Made by a program: the position numbers and the translations under genes. The notes below the pieces were generated by a model that worked only from the letters and a program-made list of their open reading frames with translations, was not told the origin of the DNA and ran no database searches. From Epiperipatus broadwayi (taxonomy: Eukaryota; Onychophora; Udeonychophora; Euonychophora; Peripatidae): 64,000 nucleotides of DNA. This document shows, piece after piece, positions 45,247-61,250 of this stretch. How positions within the stretch are numbered: the first letter of the stretch is position 1; each line of letters starts with the position of its first letter. The stretch is taken from NCBI GenBank assembly GCA_028023455.1, contig JAQFVV010006451.1, positions 498,001 through 562,000 of the forward strand. Direction: 5' to 3'.

Positions 45247-45566
45247 TAATGACATCCTTTGCAAATTTTATATGCATGTACCTAGATTAGTCATTAAACA
45301 TATATTTTATATATATAGAATGCTTATAAACAAACATAGTTTGTAAAATATTTATTTATTCCAATGTTAAGTACTGGTCAGGAGCCTAATTAGAAAATTG
45401 TGACTCACTAATGAAGATGTAACTTGAAATCTTCCAAATTTTATTTTGATGTAAAATAATGTGTCACAACATTAAATTGATTAATAGCCACTGTATCTTA
45501 ATGGAATATTGTGTTGAATGCTAATGTTCCATATTTCATTTTTTGTGTTTTCCATTGTTGGCAGAA

Positions 45567-45679
45567 GTCAAACGTTGTTAGCCGGGAGGTCATCGCAACC
45601 GCCTTGCAAGCAAGTAGTTGGTTGCAGACAGTTATGGGTTCACCTCCTGGACGATGCTATGACATATGGAAAAAGAAAA
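45567..45679 (+). mobile_element. tRNA-derived SINE, subfamily A
   Basis: GTCAAACGTTGTTAGCCGGG start, CTTGCAAGCAAGTAGTTGG, B box GGGTTCACCTCCTGG, end GATGCTATGACATATGG and an A-rich tail. The 64-codon frame at 45511-45705 is its translation, not a gene. Confidence 0.88.
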
Positions 45680-45958
45680 CTCTAAAGTTTATGTTCCAAC
45701 TCTAGAAATTTAATGGACACTGATTACATTACATTATAAGAAAAGTCATACCTGTTTTTATAGGTATTATTTCGATTTTTAATTTATTTTAATTTGGTAT
45801 GTAGCATAATTGTAAAAATGAAATATATCATGTATAATATTAAAAATATGATTTTTGATGTATCTAAATATAAGCATTAAAAATACCTTGGTTTTTTACA
45901 TGTCCTTAAATAAAATCAAATTGTATGCTTTTTTTTTAATTTCACATGATAAATACCC

Positions 45959-46063
45959 TTTTTTTTTTCATGTGTCATAGCATCGGCCAGGAAGCGAACT
46001 CACTAACTCAGGACAACTGCTTGTAAGGCAGTTGTGCTAACCTCTCAACCACCAATGCTTGAC
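45959..46063 (-). mobile_element. tRNA-derived SINE, subfamily B
   Basis: Minus strand: GTCAAGCATTGGTGGTTGAG start, CTTACAAGCAGTTGTCC, B box like GAGTTCGCTTCCTGGC, end GATGCTATGACACATGA and an A10 tail (T10 at 45959-45968). A short possible target duplication, TAAATACCC / TAAATACAC, flanks it. Confidence 0.87.
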
Positions 46064-46803
46064 TAAATACACTTTTGAAAAAATACTTTCATTAAAATAG
46101 TTATCTGAGATGTAATTTTTAGCAGTAAGTATGCAAATACAGTAATTTTATTTTGAATCAAACTATTTAAACTGAAGGATGTAGATATATAAAACATTAA
46201 ATCCTTATCTTTCTGACAAAATATCTTGAAAGCACAACTTTGAAAATAAATGTAATAGTTCAACCTTTTCTTCTTATTGCTAAAATATATATATTTTTTA
46301 ATATGAACATGTTTCACAACTTTCAAACTTATTCTTTGTTCTATCTTTCCTTCTCAGCTCACAATTATATTTTCTTATATCATTATTATATCTTTATTAT
46401 GTCATTTTATTTGCTGGTGATATACAACACTTCTCAATAGATCATTTTAAAATAGTTTCACATTCTCTATTTTTTATGCATTGATCTGGAAATTTACTGG
46501 TAAGTTTTGCTCTTTTGTGTCAGTTATTTTTTTGCAGTTTTTAATAGAAAATCAGTTATCTTTTTATAAATCTTGAGGTCAAACTTTAACCAACTTCAAA
46601 GTCTGTTAATATTTTAAAAGAATTATCTAGTTCTAATTTTAATTTATTGGAGTTCTTTTGAATATTATGAATATTAACAAATAACACTGATTTTCTTAAT
46701 AGTTTTCATCTCTAGTTTTGCATTAATATGAATCTTACAGCTCATTAATCACACATCACTTTTTGTAAAAGAGTATATTAAGAACATTACAGTCTCAAAA
46801 TAC
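46064..46803. other. No gene seen
   Basis: A/T-rich; the frames at 46063-46326 and 46240-46440 overlap on opposite strands and carry no domain. Confidence 0.4.
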
Positions 46804-47063
46804 CTATTATTATCCTCATCAACCATTATCAATCCACTGCAGGATGAAGGTCTCTCCAAGTTCAATCCATCTTCTCCAATCTTTAGCTTCTCTTCTCCAC
46901 ATCAACCCTGCTCACTTTCTTATTTCATCCATCCAGCTCACATGTGGTCTCTTTCTAGGTCTTTTACAATCTCTTGGAATTCAGTTTAAGATTTCAATTG
47001 TCCATCTATTAGCATCTCTTCTAGCAACATATCCATCCCCACTTCACTTCAGTCTTTTATTTT
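46804..47063 (-). mobile_element. 5'-truncated RTE-type LINE 3' end
   Basis: On the minus strand this is the same family as the copy ending at 38392. GGAGAAGATGGATTGAACTT, GGAGAGACCTTCATCCTGCA and GTGGATTGATAATGGTTGAT match it almost base for base, and TAAAAGACCTAGAAAGAGAC and GTGAGCTGGATGGATGAAAT lie upstream. The tail is GAGGATAATAAT. Only about 260 bp remain; coding is broken. The plus-strand 79-codon frame at 46844-47083 is a shadow. Confidence 0.88.
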
Positions 47064-50000
47064 TTCAGGTCAGTAACACCTGATTGTTCTTTACCCATAT
47101 ATACTTATTATAAATTAGTCAAAATATAATTCATTTTTGCTTTGTTTTATTTTGAAATCTCCATACTCTACATTATTTAGAAATTTTTCTTAAAAAAAGA
47201 ATTCATAAAATATAATTTTTTTATTGCTTCAAATTTCATAACTCTGAGTCTTTTTTCATTTTCATCACCATGACCAAATTTACTCAAAGCAGTTTAATCT
47301 TTAAATCATTTTCCGATCTGCTACATTTCTGTCCCCAATAGCAAATTTTCCAACAATAATTTAATCTTTTTATCATTTTCCAATTTAAACAATAAATTCT
47401 ATCTAAGTGATTTCAGAATATTGTGTGCTGTGATGAAAAGCATGTTGTGCGTTTATATAAAAATCTGATACTTTTTCATCACAATACCAATTTTATATTT
47501 ATCCCACTCCACTTGTACTTTCGGTATTTGTGTCTTTGAAATCAAATGCACTTCCAATTTTCAAATCAAATGTTTTCATCATTTCACAAAGTCTTACAAT
47601 GTCTTATTTAATTTTAAACAAGCAATCTTCTTATAATTAAAAGTGATTTGCAGTTATAGGTAAATAATAAAAGGTTATTATTGAATAGCAGTTGATATCT
47701 TTAATCATCGAATTCTTATCATCTTTGACTTTTAGTTACCAATTACTGCCATGACTGATAACATTACATCATCAGGAAATAAGGGCCATAATCCAATTTT
47801 GTCTGTCATGATTGTAAATTAAAAAAATTAATCATTCATACTGTCTTCATTAGAACTCAACTGATGTTATAATTAAAAAAACTCAGACAATTGAGATGAA
47901 AGATCTTGGTGTTTTTTTTATATCTTAAATAGCTCACAGTAGATAAAGATCACACTAACAGCCTCTCATAGAAAAATAGTGAAGTAGGAAGGATTCATCA
48001 TATTTTTCGACTTCTACATGGTAATAGGTTGAAGTTTTCCATTCAGGTTTCATTCTCTAGGTATTTTCTTACTACTATCTGGATTCAGTATGAGCTGATT
48101 AAATAAAAATATCCTAAGTCTAATAAAAAACTTCAAACTTTATTTTGGCATTAACATAATGCCAGGTGATATTGATAGCACAGTCAGATATTACCCATCA
48201 TACTAAACAACTATATATATATATTTGACCTTTAGCTTTGTCTGAAGATAAATGCCAGGGCATGTCTTATGCTAAAATATCTAAAAAAAGTGATCTAATT
48301 TAAATTTTATAGTAAATGGATTTTGTTAGTACCTTATAATGCTAAAATTTTTCATATAGAAAGTTACTACATCAGCATACTAGCAAATTTTATAGCTGTA
48401 AAATAATTTTGTCAGCTTAATGTACAATGTTTTAGTTTTGAATAAGTGATATTCATACACAAAATAGTTAAAATTTTAATAACTAGTAAATTAAAATAAT
48501 AAGTAATGTATTTTAACACTTAATAGGGTTGATTTAATCATAATTTAACAGCTAAAATATTTTAAAAAGCTGATATTAATCTTAAGCTTAAAAACCAAGT
48601 TCAAAGCCTATATTTCAGTGTGAAAATAGTTAAATTGAATTCATAATGCACTAACCTAATCTTAATTTTATCACAAAATATTAAAACTAAGTATTTTAAA
48701 TTTATTGACTTGCAAGCAGTTTAATAAAGTATTTAACAATTAAACATAAGATTTTTAAATAATAGACAAATGAATGTCTGAATGAATGAATAAATAAAAG
48801 TTTTACTTTTAACATTTATTTAGTTTAAAGTATTATTAAATATCTACTTTTAAAAAGGCAATGTAAAATTATATTCTGAGAGACTTGTCTAGGTTAAAAT
48901 GAATAACAATTAAATATATTAAACATTATAAATAATTTTATTTTTTAAGAATATAAATTTCATTTATATAATATTTTATTTCTTTTTTATATTTACATTT
49001 GTAAATAATTGTTATAATAGGAAGTATTTTTAATTTTATTTGTCTAGACAAGATAAAATAATTGATTTATCTTTAAAAATTGAATATTAATTAATTGAAT
49101 ATTTGGTTAGCAACTTTATTTGATTTCAGTAGAACATGGATTCAAACCAATAAGGAAAAAGTGACATAAGTTTAAATGTCAATAACCAGTGTTGTAAAAT
49201 GGTCACCTGATCACTGGCATAAATAGGTAAAATGGACACCTCTCTCCACTGCTCCCTCTAAACACTTGTTCAACACCTTATTTTTGTAATCAATTTTTTA
49301 TTGCATTTAGTTTTTAAAAACTTTAATTTAATTAACCAGTGTAATTTTATTTAAACTTTTATTTTCTTAGTTTAAAGTATGTAATGGTAAGTTAAAATTT
49401 TCTAAATTTCAATGACAAGAATCGTCATTCCGCCAGCCTTATTAGTAACATTAGTTAATAGTTATTATAATGTTTATACTTAGAATATTTAAACTTTCAC
49501 ACATTTGAAAACTGTAAAAGACATTATTACTATCACTATGATAATATACAGACTATTGTTAATTTCAATATCTATTTTATATTTACATTTGCTGTAAAAT
49601 ATTTGAAACACTTAGCAGCAAAAACAATAATGTTATCAAAATTGTTGAATAACTCTATCATATATTGTCTAAAGTACTCATTTCTTATAGAACATTATTT
49701 GAAATTTATCTTATGTAAATAAATTGAATTTGATCTAAAAAAAACTATTTTATTATGATGAGTATATTACCAGTTTATACAGTAATGTGTCTGCAAGAAA
49801 AAAAGAAAAATATTTGATGTTATTATATTATCTTACTGAAATAATCAATTATTTGTGTTGTTATTTAATGAAACATTATTTACTTTATAACAACATAAAA
49901 GGACTCTCATTTATTATGATTACTTCTACTTTAGAAAAAAGTAAACTATTTCTTGGATCAAAGATATATTTTTTAAAAATATTTAATAAATATTTTGAAG

Positions 50001-50743
50001 TATTTAAATAAAGTACTTTATAAATGGAAACATTAAATATTCTTACAAGTAATATTATATTTTAATTGTTTAAATGAATTTTTCCTGAGTAATTATTTTG
50101 TGAAAGTCTGCGCATACTCTCTCTCCCCCCTCCTTGGTGTTGCTATGGAAACCACCACTATAGTTTAAAAAGTGTAATATTTAAATATATATATTGCTGA
50201 ATACTGTGATAATTTTAAAATATGATATTTGAAAGTAGTATTTTTGCTGCTGAACACTATTTTAATTGTTAATGAATAAAATGTCTTGAAGGATTCTGAA
50301 AAAGATTATATTGCAATAATAAATATTTGCTATTAGTCCATGGAAACATACTCAATGAATGCCCATACTTATAATTTTATAGCATAATTTATTTAAAAAT
50401 ATACTTTTTTGTACCTGTGTTAGATATCTTTGCTGTTTACAGAACTTTATTGCTGAATAAACTGTTCCCGTTCCCATCTAGTGGTTATTAGTAGAAGAAC
50501 AAAAGAAAGAGAAGAACTTTATCTTTATTTTATTTATTTTAAAATGATAAAAGATTCATATTTTATTTATGTGTATAATTTTGTTTGCAACGTTATATAA
50601 ATGCATAATACTTTATGAATTTTATATACTATTTTAGTAATAATATTTTGGTTAAAGTTCTCAGAATATCAGTGTATGATATTTCAATATTTAAAAATTG
50701 TATGTGTTTTTTTTTCACATTAATCATTTATTTGTAAAAGGTA
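47064..50743. other. A/T-rich interval without a proven gene
   Basis: The minus strand between about 47150 and 47400 has scraps such as KFGHGDENEKRL that could be LINE relic, but no motif confirms it. The frame 49787-50011 (74 codons, Lys/Tyr/Leu-rich) has no domain. A CT-rich patch (CTCTCTCTCCCCCCTCC) lies at 50118. Confidence 0.4.
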
Positions 50744-50762
50744 TATTATTATTATTATTATA
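50744..50762. repeat. Short (ATT)n tract upstream of a LINE 3' end
   Basis: Six ATT units directly precede the 5' junction of the truncated LINE at 50763. With the long array at 51160 it brackets that fragment. Confidence 0.9.
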
Positions 50763-53297
<2,535 letters not shown>

Positions 53298-54449
53298 CCT
53301 GATGTGCATTCTCATTATTCCATTGACTAGTGACAAAATCCTTGGTCATTTTCTTATTGCCCTCAAAAGTAGGTGCACTTATTTTAAGTGATGTCACCCA
53401 TACATTTACTTTGTATTTTCGTAGTAATCTAGTTTGTTGTTGAAATGTATTTTGAAAAGTATGTGTAACATTTTACCATTATTTTCCCTGACAATTATAG
53501 TTGTTTTTATGAAAGTATTAGATGTGAATTACATATTGTTGATGTGTAGATTCTCTATTTAGGCTGTGTTAAGTTATGGCATAAATATGATAAATAATTA
53601 ACTTCAAAGTTTTGAATGGTATTTTAGACATAAATGGACAATATACATCTCTTTTATCATTCCTTCATTGCTGAATTGGTAAGCTAGTATTTTAGATAAT
53701 GTTAAATATTTGTAAAAGGGACACAAATCATGAAAAGGATATTATCATTGTATGAATGATTTAATATGTGGGAGTTTATTAGAATCTAGATTAACAGATA
53801 TCATTGGACCAACCATATTATTTTTGCTTAACTATATCTTTTTTTTATTTACAAAAGCAGTTGCAACTTAACCTTTTTACATAGTCTTAAAAAGAAAGCA
53901 GTTTTTGTAGAAATCATTGGATTTGTGAGCCTAAAATAGATGATATTTGTGATTTGCTGTTATTTGTATTTATATATTGTAAAATAAATATTTGAGAGTC
54001 ATTTTATAGAATTATATTTAAATATGAGAATTACTTCTAAGAAAGATGTATTTCGCTTACTAAAATTTTATAATTGCATATTATTATTTGAGATCACTTC
54101 AGCCAATTTAGTTTATTTATGAAAAGCTCAATGTGCTTATTTATTCTAAAACTGTTTCATAAATATGAAAAGCCATATTTATTATTCCATGATAAATTTA
54201 AATTAAGAAATGACTTAACTCGTATCTAGAAGATATTCAGGTAGATTCGATGGTATTTTGAATGGCTATAAAATCTTTTATTCATCCTTAATATCTGAAT
54301 GTCATTCTAGATTATTATTTAACTTATTCCCAAATTAAGAGATCATGATATATTTTATTTAATTAATAATTATTGTTATTGCTCTAATTATGATAAGATA
54401 TTAGCTTAGGGGTATGTGTATGTCTTATTTATTTACTAGAATTTCACTG
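53298..54449. other. No gene seen
   Basis: A/T-rich, no frame above 60 codons and no repeat recognised. Confidence 0.45.
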
Positions 54450-54451
54450 TA

Positions 54452-55414
54452 CACCTGGGTCTCTTTTTATGCATATTTATTTAACATGATTTTGAAGTTA
54501 CGCAATTCACATTTCTCCGGAAGTCGAACTTCGATAATGCGCTATTACTTTAAATAATAAATTTTGCACACTTACATCATTTTGAAAGTAATGACACATT
54601 ATTGGAATTTGACTTTCATCTTAGTAATTTCAATATTTTCAGTGCTTTATAATAGTAAGATTTTATGCAATAATGAAATTAAAATCATGATTTCCACATT
54701 TTATGTATACACACATTAAATTTTACAAGATTATAATGTAAATTTGTTCAAACAATGTGTGTGTTAATTTTGCATTTTAAATCACATTCTGTTTTTGCTT
54801 TTTAAAAAAGAACGTAATCAATTATTAATCATTTAGTGTCCGCAAGTTTATTTTTAAAAGGTGAGTAATAGCAGTGAGCACAATTAAAATTGAAAATTAA
54901 AAAATTAAAGACAAAAACAAGAATTTAATTTTTAGTTGTTAGATTAATTACTAATTACATTGTCACCAGAAAACCATTAACACAACATGAAAGTGAAGTT
55001 GGCGCTAGTTGTATTTCCTCTTGTGAATAATCTGATTTTTAACCAGTTTGCAAACGAACCTGTTTATCAGCAAATAATGATAATAATTAAAATGCGTATA
55101 AAAAATGTAAATTACTGTAAATTATGCATAAAAATATATTGTTTTGAATAAAATTAAATATTATAGTTCAAAAAAGTTTGTCTTGTATCAATTTTTTTTA
55201 AATTTGAAATTTTTTATTAGTCATATTTTATTTCCTTAATTTTTTTGCGTGAATTTTAAAGTAATTTTATGTTGGTGCTTTGCTTTTACGCAATTTTTGA
55301 AAATCACAGTCCACATCCCCACTTTTTCGAGGTAAGTTACATCTATTTTTGCGCGATTTCGTTTGTGCATGTTTTCTGAGGAACCTATCTATTGCATAAA
55401 ATGAGACCCAGGTG
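54452..55414 (-). mobile_element. pogo/Tigger-like inverted-repeat DNA element, copy 1 (963 bp)
   Basis: The termini CACCTGGGTCTCTTTTTATG and (inverted) CACCTGGGTCTCATTTTATG are flanked by TA on both sides, the target of the Tc1/mariner/pogo group. The terminal ...CTC-TTTTAT... wording is like that of Tigger-type ends, which is my reason for pogo rather than other TA users. No transposase frame remains. A central block GTTGGCGCTAGTTGTATTTC CTCTTGTGA (split here) is shared, inverted, with copy 2 at 62028. Confidence 0.8.
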
Positions 55415-55416
55415 TA

Positions 55417-58400
55417 TATGAAAAGAGATCTGAAGAGTCAAGAAGAATTTATTTGATGATTGAAACAATCATATTTTCCTGAGATATTCTTTTTTATTTC
55501 ACAGACTATATTATTTAAAAATTATTTTTACTGATGAAGAAATTATTTTCAAAAGATGAATCTTTGTTTCAAATATTTAAGATAACACTTCCATTTTTTA
55601 TAAAATTAAACTTGTTTTATCCGATCAGAGCAATGAGATACTTAAAAGATACTTATGGCACTGATAAAAAAGATTGTAGTGATAATAGATGCTTGTAAGA
55701 AAAAGATTTTAGGTGTAACCTCATTGGCATATGCTTGCAATATCAAGAATCTTGTATTTGTACTAGAGTGAGTTGAGAGATCTTTTAATTTATTGATAAT
55801 ACTGCTTCATATTTTAATGATGTTAAAACAAGCAAAACTCTCCATACAATATTGATATATGTATTGTAATTATTTATCCCAGTCTCTTCTTATTATGGCA
55901 TATGGAATTTTTCCTGAACTTACTGAGTAGTTGATTAACATCCCCATTATATTTTATTGTATTATTTTATTCAAATGATTACAATATAGCTGGTTCAAAG
56001 TGTTGGTCTTCAATTGCCTCGAAGGACTGATCGATTGTTCTGGATAAAAATTTGGAGCTATATATTACATTTTATACATTTGTTGATTTACATTCTACTT
56101 TTTGAGGTTACAATATGTATCTGAGAAATTGGGGAAGAGGTGGAAAATAATAAATTTATTTTTTTAAAAAAGGGCTATTTTAATATATCACGGAGACTTC
56201 GGTGAAATCTAGTAACACTAAGACTTTTGATGTCATATCATTATATAATGAAGCAAATAAAAATATTCAAATATATGACAGATTACCCTTCTCTGTATCA
56301 CTACCATGCAGTTCAAAGCATGCAGTAATATCTAGCCTTCTTATTTATTAAATTTTTAGAGCTATCTAATCTTTTTTCTATTATTATATACCAATGTTTT
56401 ATAAGCAAATAATCTTTATCATTAATAAATTGCAGGAATGCAATGTTTAATGACATTTGAAGTTGTAGACAATTATGCAAAACTGTTTGCAATTACATAA
56501 ATAGGAAGATATACTTGTTTCTAAAGAGATGATTTTGTTTATACCCATGCATTGTTTATTTCCTTATAGAGTCATAGGTCACTTTTGAAACGTTATTCTA
56601 AAGAAAATACTTTATTAGATTTCATAGAAGTGAAAATTAATTTTGATTTGATAATTGCAATGACAAAATCAAATGTGAATAGTTTACCAGGTCTTATCAT
56701 CATCAATCCACATAGTAATATTATGTCACTGTTGTTGTTTAGTCATGTAATTTATGATGATTAACTATTCATATATATTCTCTATGTAGTTTGACACAAT
56801 TGAGAGATATGAATATGAAATCTAATTTTATGGACCAAATCTCTACATATCACTTATGATTCTTAGATGTTATGAGTAATTACTAAATTAAAAAATAATT
56901 AGACAAAATTTACCATAGAAAATGCTTACAATCTGTGTAATTGAAAAGATAAATTTCCCAAGGCAACATGCTATCTGGTCATAATATATATGGATGCTTT
57001 ATTCTATTAGTCTGCCATGTATATATCAATAATCATTTGATTATCACCAAAAGCATTTCTTGATTGAAACTTAATATACCATTTTTTTCAAATTTCAAGT
57101 AATTAAACATTTCATTACTTTTTCATCTGTTACTAAATAAATTATAACAGATTTGGTTAAAGTCACCTCATTGTACATAAGCAAAAACTCTAAATATCTA
57201 ATTTTATTTATAAAAATTGTGCTTCTGTAACCAACTCCAAGCATCCAAACTTATGGGTTCAAATTCCTGCACTTAATTTGTAAATGGTGGCATGTTCTGA
57301 AGACTTTTCTATGACTCCAATTCAATTTCTACATTATAAGTTTATTTATTAAGTATGGAAATTGTTTATACTTCACATATAGCATATCTGATAAAATAAT
57401 GTAACAATTTTATGACCATTATTAATATATCATTCACAAATGCATATGGTAAAACATAAAGGTAAAACAATCTTTTTTTAGTAAGTAGCCACTGTAGAGC
57501 AAACACTTCTCTAACTGTGCTTAAAAGAGTAGTAGTAAAAGGCAGGGTAGTGTTCATCAGGTTCTCCAATTAGCAGTTGTTAAGAATTGGAGCATTTTAA
57601 ATTCTTATATTATTTTCTAGTTCAGGATACCCATTTACCAAGCATTGTTAGATTGCTATAGAGTAGTGGTTTGGGGAAAAAAATCTTAAACCATTGAAAA
57701 AATTTCATTTCATTCAGATTTGAAGTCCAGATTATAGCCAAAGCAGGCACAAACAATACCACTGAATCATGAGCCCCATCAAAACTCAGATGAATACTCA
57801 CCATATGTAAAAAAGACTAATATAAATACTAAGATATATATTACACCTCTTTACAAAACTGTATCAATGTCAATGCAATGCAATCATATAGTGCTTCATT
57901 TCTATGTATAGGTTGCTGTTACATGATTTTTTAAATTTTTTTATTATTATTAGCTTTTTTAAAATCATGTGTTATAATCTCTTCCTTTTACTATCATTTT
58001 CCTCTGTCTCTTCTAATTTGTTTTATAATTTTGCCTCATCTGAACACAATTTAAATTAAAATAAATTATGTATTAAAAATAATAACTAACCATAATGTTC
58101 ATTTTGCAATATTTTAAAAAACTAACACAATGTACATTTTAAAAGTTATTTTTTTGTTGGACTTTATGATCTATTACCAAAGTTTTTATTTTTGTAATAT
58201 CTAACAATTTGCAGCACAACCTTGTTTTTTTTAGGCAATGGTTTGGGGATTTATTTACTGTATATAAATATAGTTAAAATTAAATAATATATATACAGAA
58301 ATGTAATGTATGGCTGATTACTAATAGATTTTCCCATATATAAATGTTTGGGTAGAAAGGATAGATGGATTCATTCTATCTTTTCACAAAGACTTTATCT

Positions 58401-58673
58401 TATGTTTGGAAGTGAGAGTGTTCATTTATCGTTAAAAATCCACAAAGCAAATGTGCATTAGCTTAATAGCTGATTATTACTATTATGATGTAAAAGCGTA
58501 AATGATTATATCTTTTTGTAGCAGATTTATGTTTATGATAAAAGCTACTACTATCTAGAATATATTAATAGTTTATTGATTTAAAACTGACTAAATAAAG
58601 GATATTTTTAACTTGTGTTTAGTAACGTTTGGTTATATTTAACTGATTATTAACTGCATAAGGTGCAAAGTCA
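55417..58673. other. A/T-rich interval without a recognisable gene
   Basis: The short minus frames at 57366-57569 and 57622-57804 carry no known domain. A weak tRNA-like B box (GGGTTCAAATTCCTGCAC) at 57254 may be a decayed SINE. Nothing else supported. Confidence 0.45.
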
Positions 58674-58783
58674 TTTTTTTTTTTTTTTCCATATGTCATA
58701 GCATCTGCCGGGACGCGAACCCACACCCGTCTGCAACCAACTACTTGCTTGCATGGCGGTTGCGATACCTCTCGGCTAACAAT
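58674..58783 (-). mobile_element. tRNA-derived SINE, subfamily A
   Basis: Minus strand: TTGTTAGCCGAGAGGTATCG start, CATGCAAGCAAGTAGTTGG, B box GGGTTCGCGTCCCGGC, end GATGCTATGACATATGG and an A15 tail (T run 58674-58688). The 5' TGTCAAGCA leader seen in sister copies is lost. Confidence 0.87.
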
Positions 58784-59016
58784 TTCAAAATAACCTATAA
58801 TTATGATGATTGTATTTTACAATTATGATGTTCTTATTTTTTGCCACAGGCAACATAATGTACATAAAAAAATTAATTTATAAAATTGAATAAATGAATA
58901 TATTTATGCAAATGTATATATTTTAAAATGAAATATTAATATTCTCAGTTGTACATGATCAAAGTATACTTTTTATTAGCATGAAATACATATATTGGTA
59001 ATTATTTAATTTTTCA

Positions 59017-59101
59017 ACATGTGTGTGATCAGGTGGGTCAGCAATATGAGATGGCATGGAGAGTTGAGGGTCGTGTGAAAGTCTGAGTTCAAATCCCACA
59101 T
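59017..59101 (+). repeat. tRNA-like dispersed repeat, second family
   Basis: TGTGTGTGATCAGGTGGGTC and later GAAAGTCTGAGTTCAAATCC CACATATA (split here) match the right arm at 13923-13978 and the copy at 4272. The B box is good; the A box is poor. It is followed by (TA)n. Confidence 0.55.
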
Positions 59102-59105
59102 ATAT

Positions 59106-60308
59106 ATATAAAATTTAATTGGCATACTGTATTTTTTTTAGTTTTTGTAGTCATTAACACTGATAATCTTTTTTTAATATGTTAATAATAAAAGCGCAGA
59201 TTGTTTTGCAAGAACACTATATGACAATTAAATAAAGTACATTAATTGTATTGTAATTCTATAATCAAAATATAATGATGTTTACTGAATAATGAATAAT
59301 CTATGTGCTGTATTGTACATTTTTTGCATCAATCATGGTTCAGATCACAAAGCTTTAACATATCAATTTTACAAAATGACCACCATTTTGGAAAAAAAAT
59401 GTATTTTTGAAAAAATAGTCTTAGAATTTTTTTAAAAAGACTGTTGTAGTGAGCAATCAATTGTAGATTAAAATAGTGACTGTAAATTGATGATGATTGC
59501 TATGGTAAATCCTCATCTAAAAATCTGTTCCTAACAGTAGAGGTGCATTGTTTTACATTTGTGAAAAATCGTTTTTATTTTCTTTGTCACTTTTTATCAT
59601 CATCAGATAATCTGTTTCTTGTATATTTAATGGCACTAATTTGTTTTATTACTTCTCTAATAATCATTCATAATCATTTACTTTCTGCACTTATCTTTAC
59701 TGCAAAAATTAAAGTTAAATTTAAAATTTTATCAACACTATTTTATATCCCATAGCAATTTAACTCGGTCTTAATTTTATCAAATTACTTTATATGATGC
59801 AGTGCTCTAATAAAGTGTTGAACTCTGGAGACTAAGGTATAAGGTATTGGAGTTGATTCTAATTATGGTATTTCTGGAACACTGAAACCTTTTTTTTAAT
59901 TTTTTTTTTGCAATTAATCCGAATGTTTTTTTTTTTTTGTATGTCAATTTCAAAATCTATGAAAAGATTTCTTTTATTTCTTAGTAGAAAAAGCAAAAAA
60001 AAAAACCCTCAATCATTTATGTTAGTGTGTTGAGTTCGAACTCCACTTTTGTATTCAAAATCGTATTTTAACCAAGCAATTAAATCATGAGATAAATAAT
60101 GCTTAAGATACGGTTATGTTCTTCCTGTTTATAAACATTATTATAATGTAAGTCAATAATTGTTTCTTCATCCAATGCTAATTTAAGATTCATATAAACA
60201 ATAAATGTTTCTCCATCCAATGCCATTTTTATTTTTACATAAACAATAAATTATATCTACATAATATCAGACAAAATAATATATATAAAAAACACACTCA
60301 AAAGACTT
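59106..60308. other. No gene seen
   Basis: A/T-rich with several T and A runs near 59890-60005. The frame 59543-59755 is hydrophobic low complexity. The GTTTCTTCATCCAATGCTAA phrase near 60161 recurs as GTTTCTCCATCCAATGCCAT near 60208, a short tandem duplication of about 47 bp. Confidence 0.5.
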
Positions 60309-60483
60309 AACTCTGCGATTTTGAATATACTAATTTATAAATAAATAAATGATAACTATAACAGACTACAACATATAGTCATCTTGAGTAATATACAGTT
60401 AGCAGTATTCAAGATGTCAGATGTTGTAGGTTGACTATAGTTTTTATTTATTTATATAGCAGCATATTGAGAATTGTAGAGTT
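60309..60483. mobile_element. Foldback/MITE-like element
   Basis: The left arm AACTCTGCGATTTTGAATAT through CATCTTGAGTA is inverted at the right (TCAAGATGTCAGATGTTGTA through ATTGAGAATTGTAGAGTT). The arms are about 80 bp with scattered mismatches, and the loop is about 10 bp. It encodes nothing. Confidence 0.8.
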
Positions 60484-60824
60484 AATTTTAGCATTTTGCT
60501 TTATGTATTAATATATAAAGAATTTTATAAATATTTTAATGCTCTTATTTTTTAAAACAAGTTACTGTCGACACTGAAAAATATATGCTGGCATCTCTTA
60601 GAATATACTCCATTCTAACACATTTCAGCAACTGCTCTAAGCCAAGCACTGTCCCCAAATGTCTTGCACTAATATTTTATATTTATACTATAGCAACATA
60701 ACTTATCGTTGCTTATTTCTTAGCATTTATCTCTTCACAAGAATTCTTTTCCTAAATACTTGAATTATTATTAATCATTTTTACTACTTATATATATATA
60801 TATTCGCTATTTCCTCTGTGTCTG

Positions 60825-60915
60825 ATTGATGAATTTATTGTTTGTTCGATGTCACATGTCAAATTCACAATGAAGTTTGTTTTTCATCAAAAATAATTAT
60901 TCGCTCAGCAGTTAA
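60825..60915 (+). repeat. Dispersed repeat, copy 2 of 2
   Basis: CTATTTCCTCTGTGTCTGAT, TGATG, TGTCACATGTCAAATTCACA and a CATCAAAAATAATTATTCGC region are collinear with 24356-24470. Type unknown. Confidence 0.6.
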
Positions 60916-60975
60916 ATTGTAATAACACTGTCAAATTTATGAATAGTAGTGAGATAGTCATATATACATATATAT

Positions 60976-61250
60976 CTTATAATACTTCTTTCATATACAA
61001 TTCAATGCAAATAAGTTTTCTTAAAAAACTTCTTTATTTTCCTTACAGTTTCGACTGTCCAGCAGTCTTCATCAGAGCTTTATCAAACTTCCTCTGCTTT
61101 AAAGTGACTCTTTGAGGAAGTTGACTCTTTGAGGAAATTTGATAAAGATCTGATAACGACCGCTGGATAGTCAAAACTGTAAGGAAAATAAAGAAGCTTT
61201 TTTAAGAAAATTTGTTTACATTGAAGTGTATATGAAAGAAGTATTATAAG
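60976..61250. mobile_element. Foldback element with the conserved internal hairpin
   Basis: The left arm CTTATAATACTTCTTTCATA TAC through about 61107 is inverted in the right arm ending GTATATGAAAGAAGTATTAT AAG at 61250 (split here). Each arm carries the hairpin block. On the minus strand at 61075-61048 it is CTGATGAA, GACTG-CTGGA-CAGTC, GAAACTG, with five perfect pairs. The plus-strand copy at 61150-61176 is partly mutated. Confidence 0.83.

Noticed and set aside
50698-50762. Met at 50698 as the start of the 132-codon frame
   Set aside because: It lies in the flank before the ATT tract. The coding similarity begins only after 50763.
61048-61075. Hammerhead ribozyme call for the 61-kb foldback arm (CTGATGA core)
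   Set aside because: The core looks canonical, but stem I does not pair and the base after GAAACUGU does not give a convincing cleavage site.
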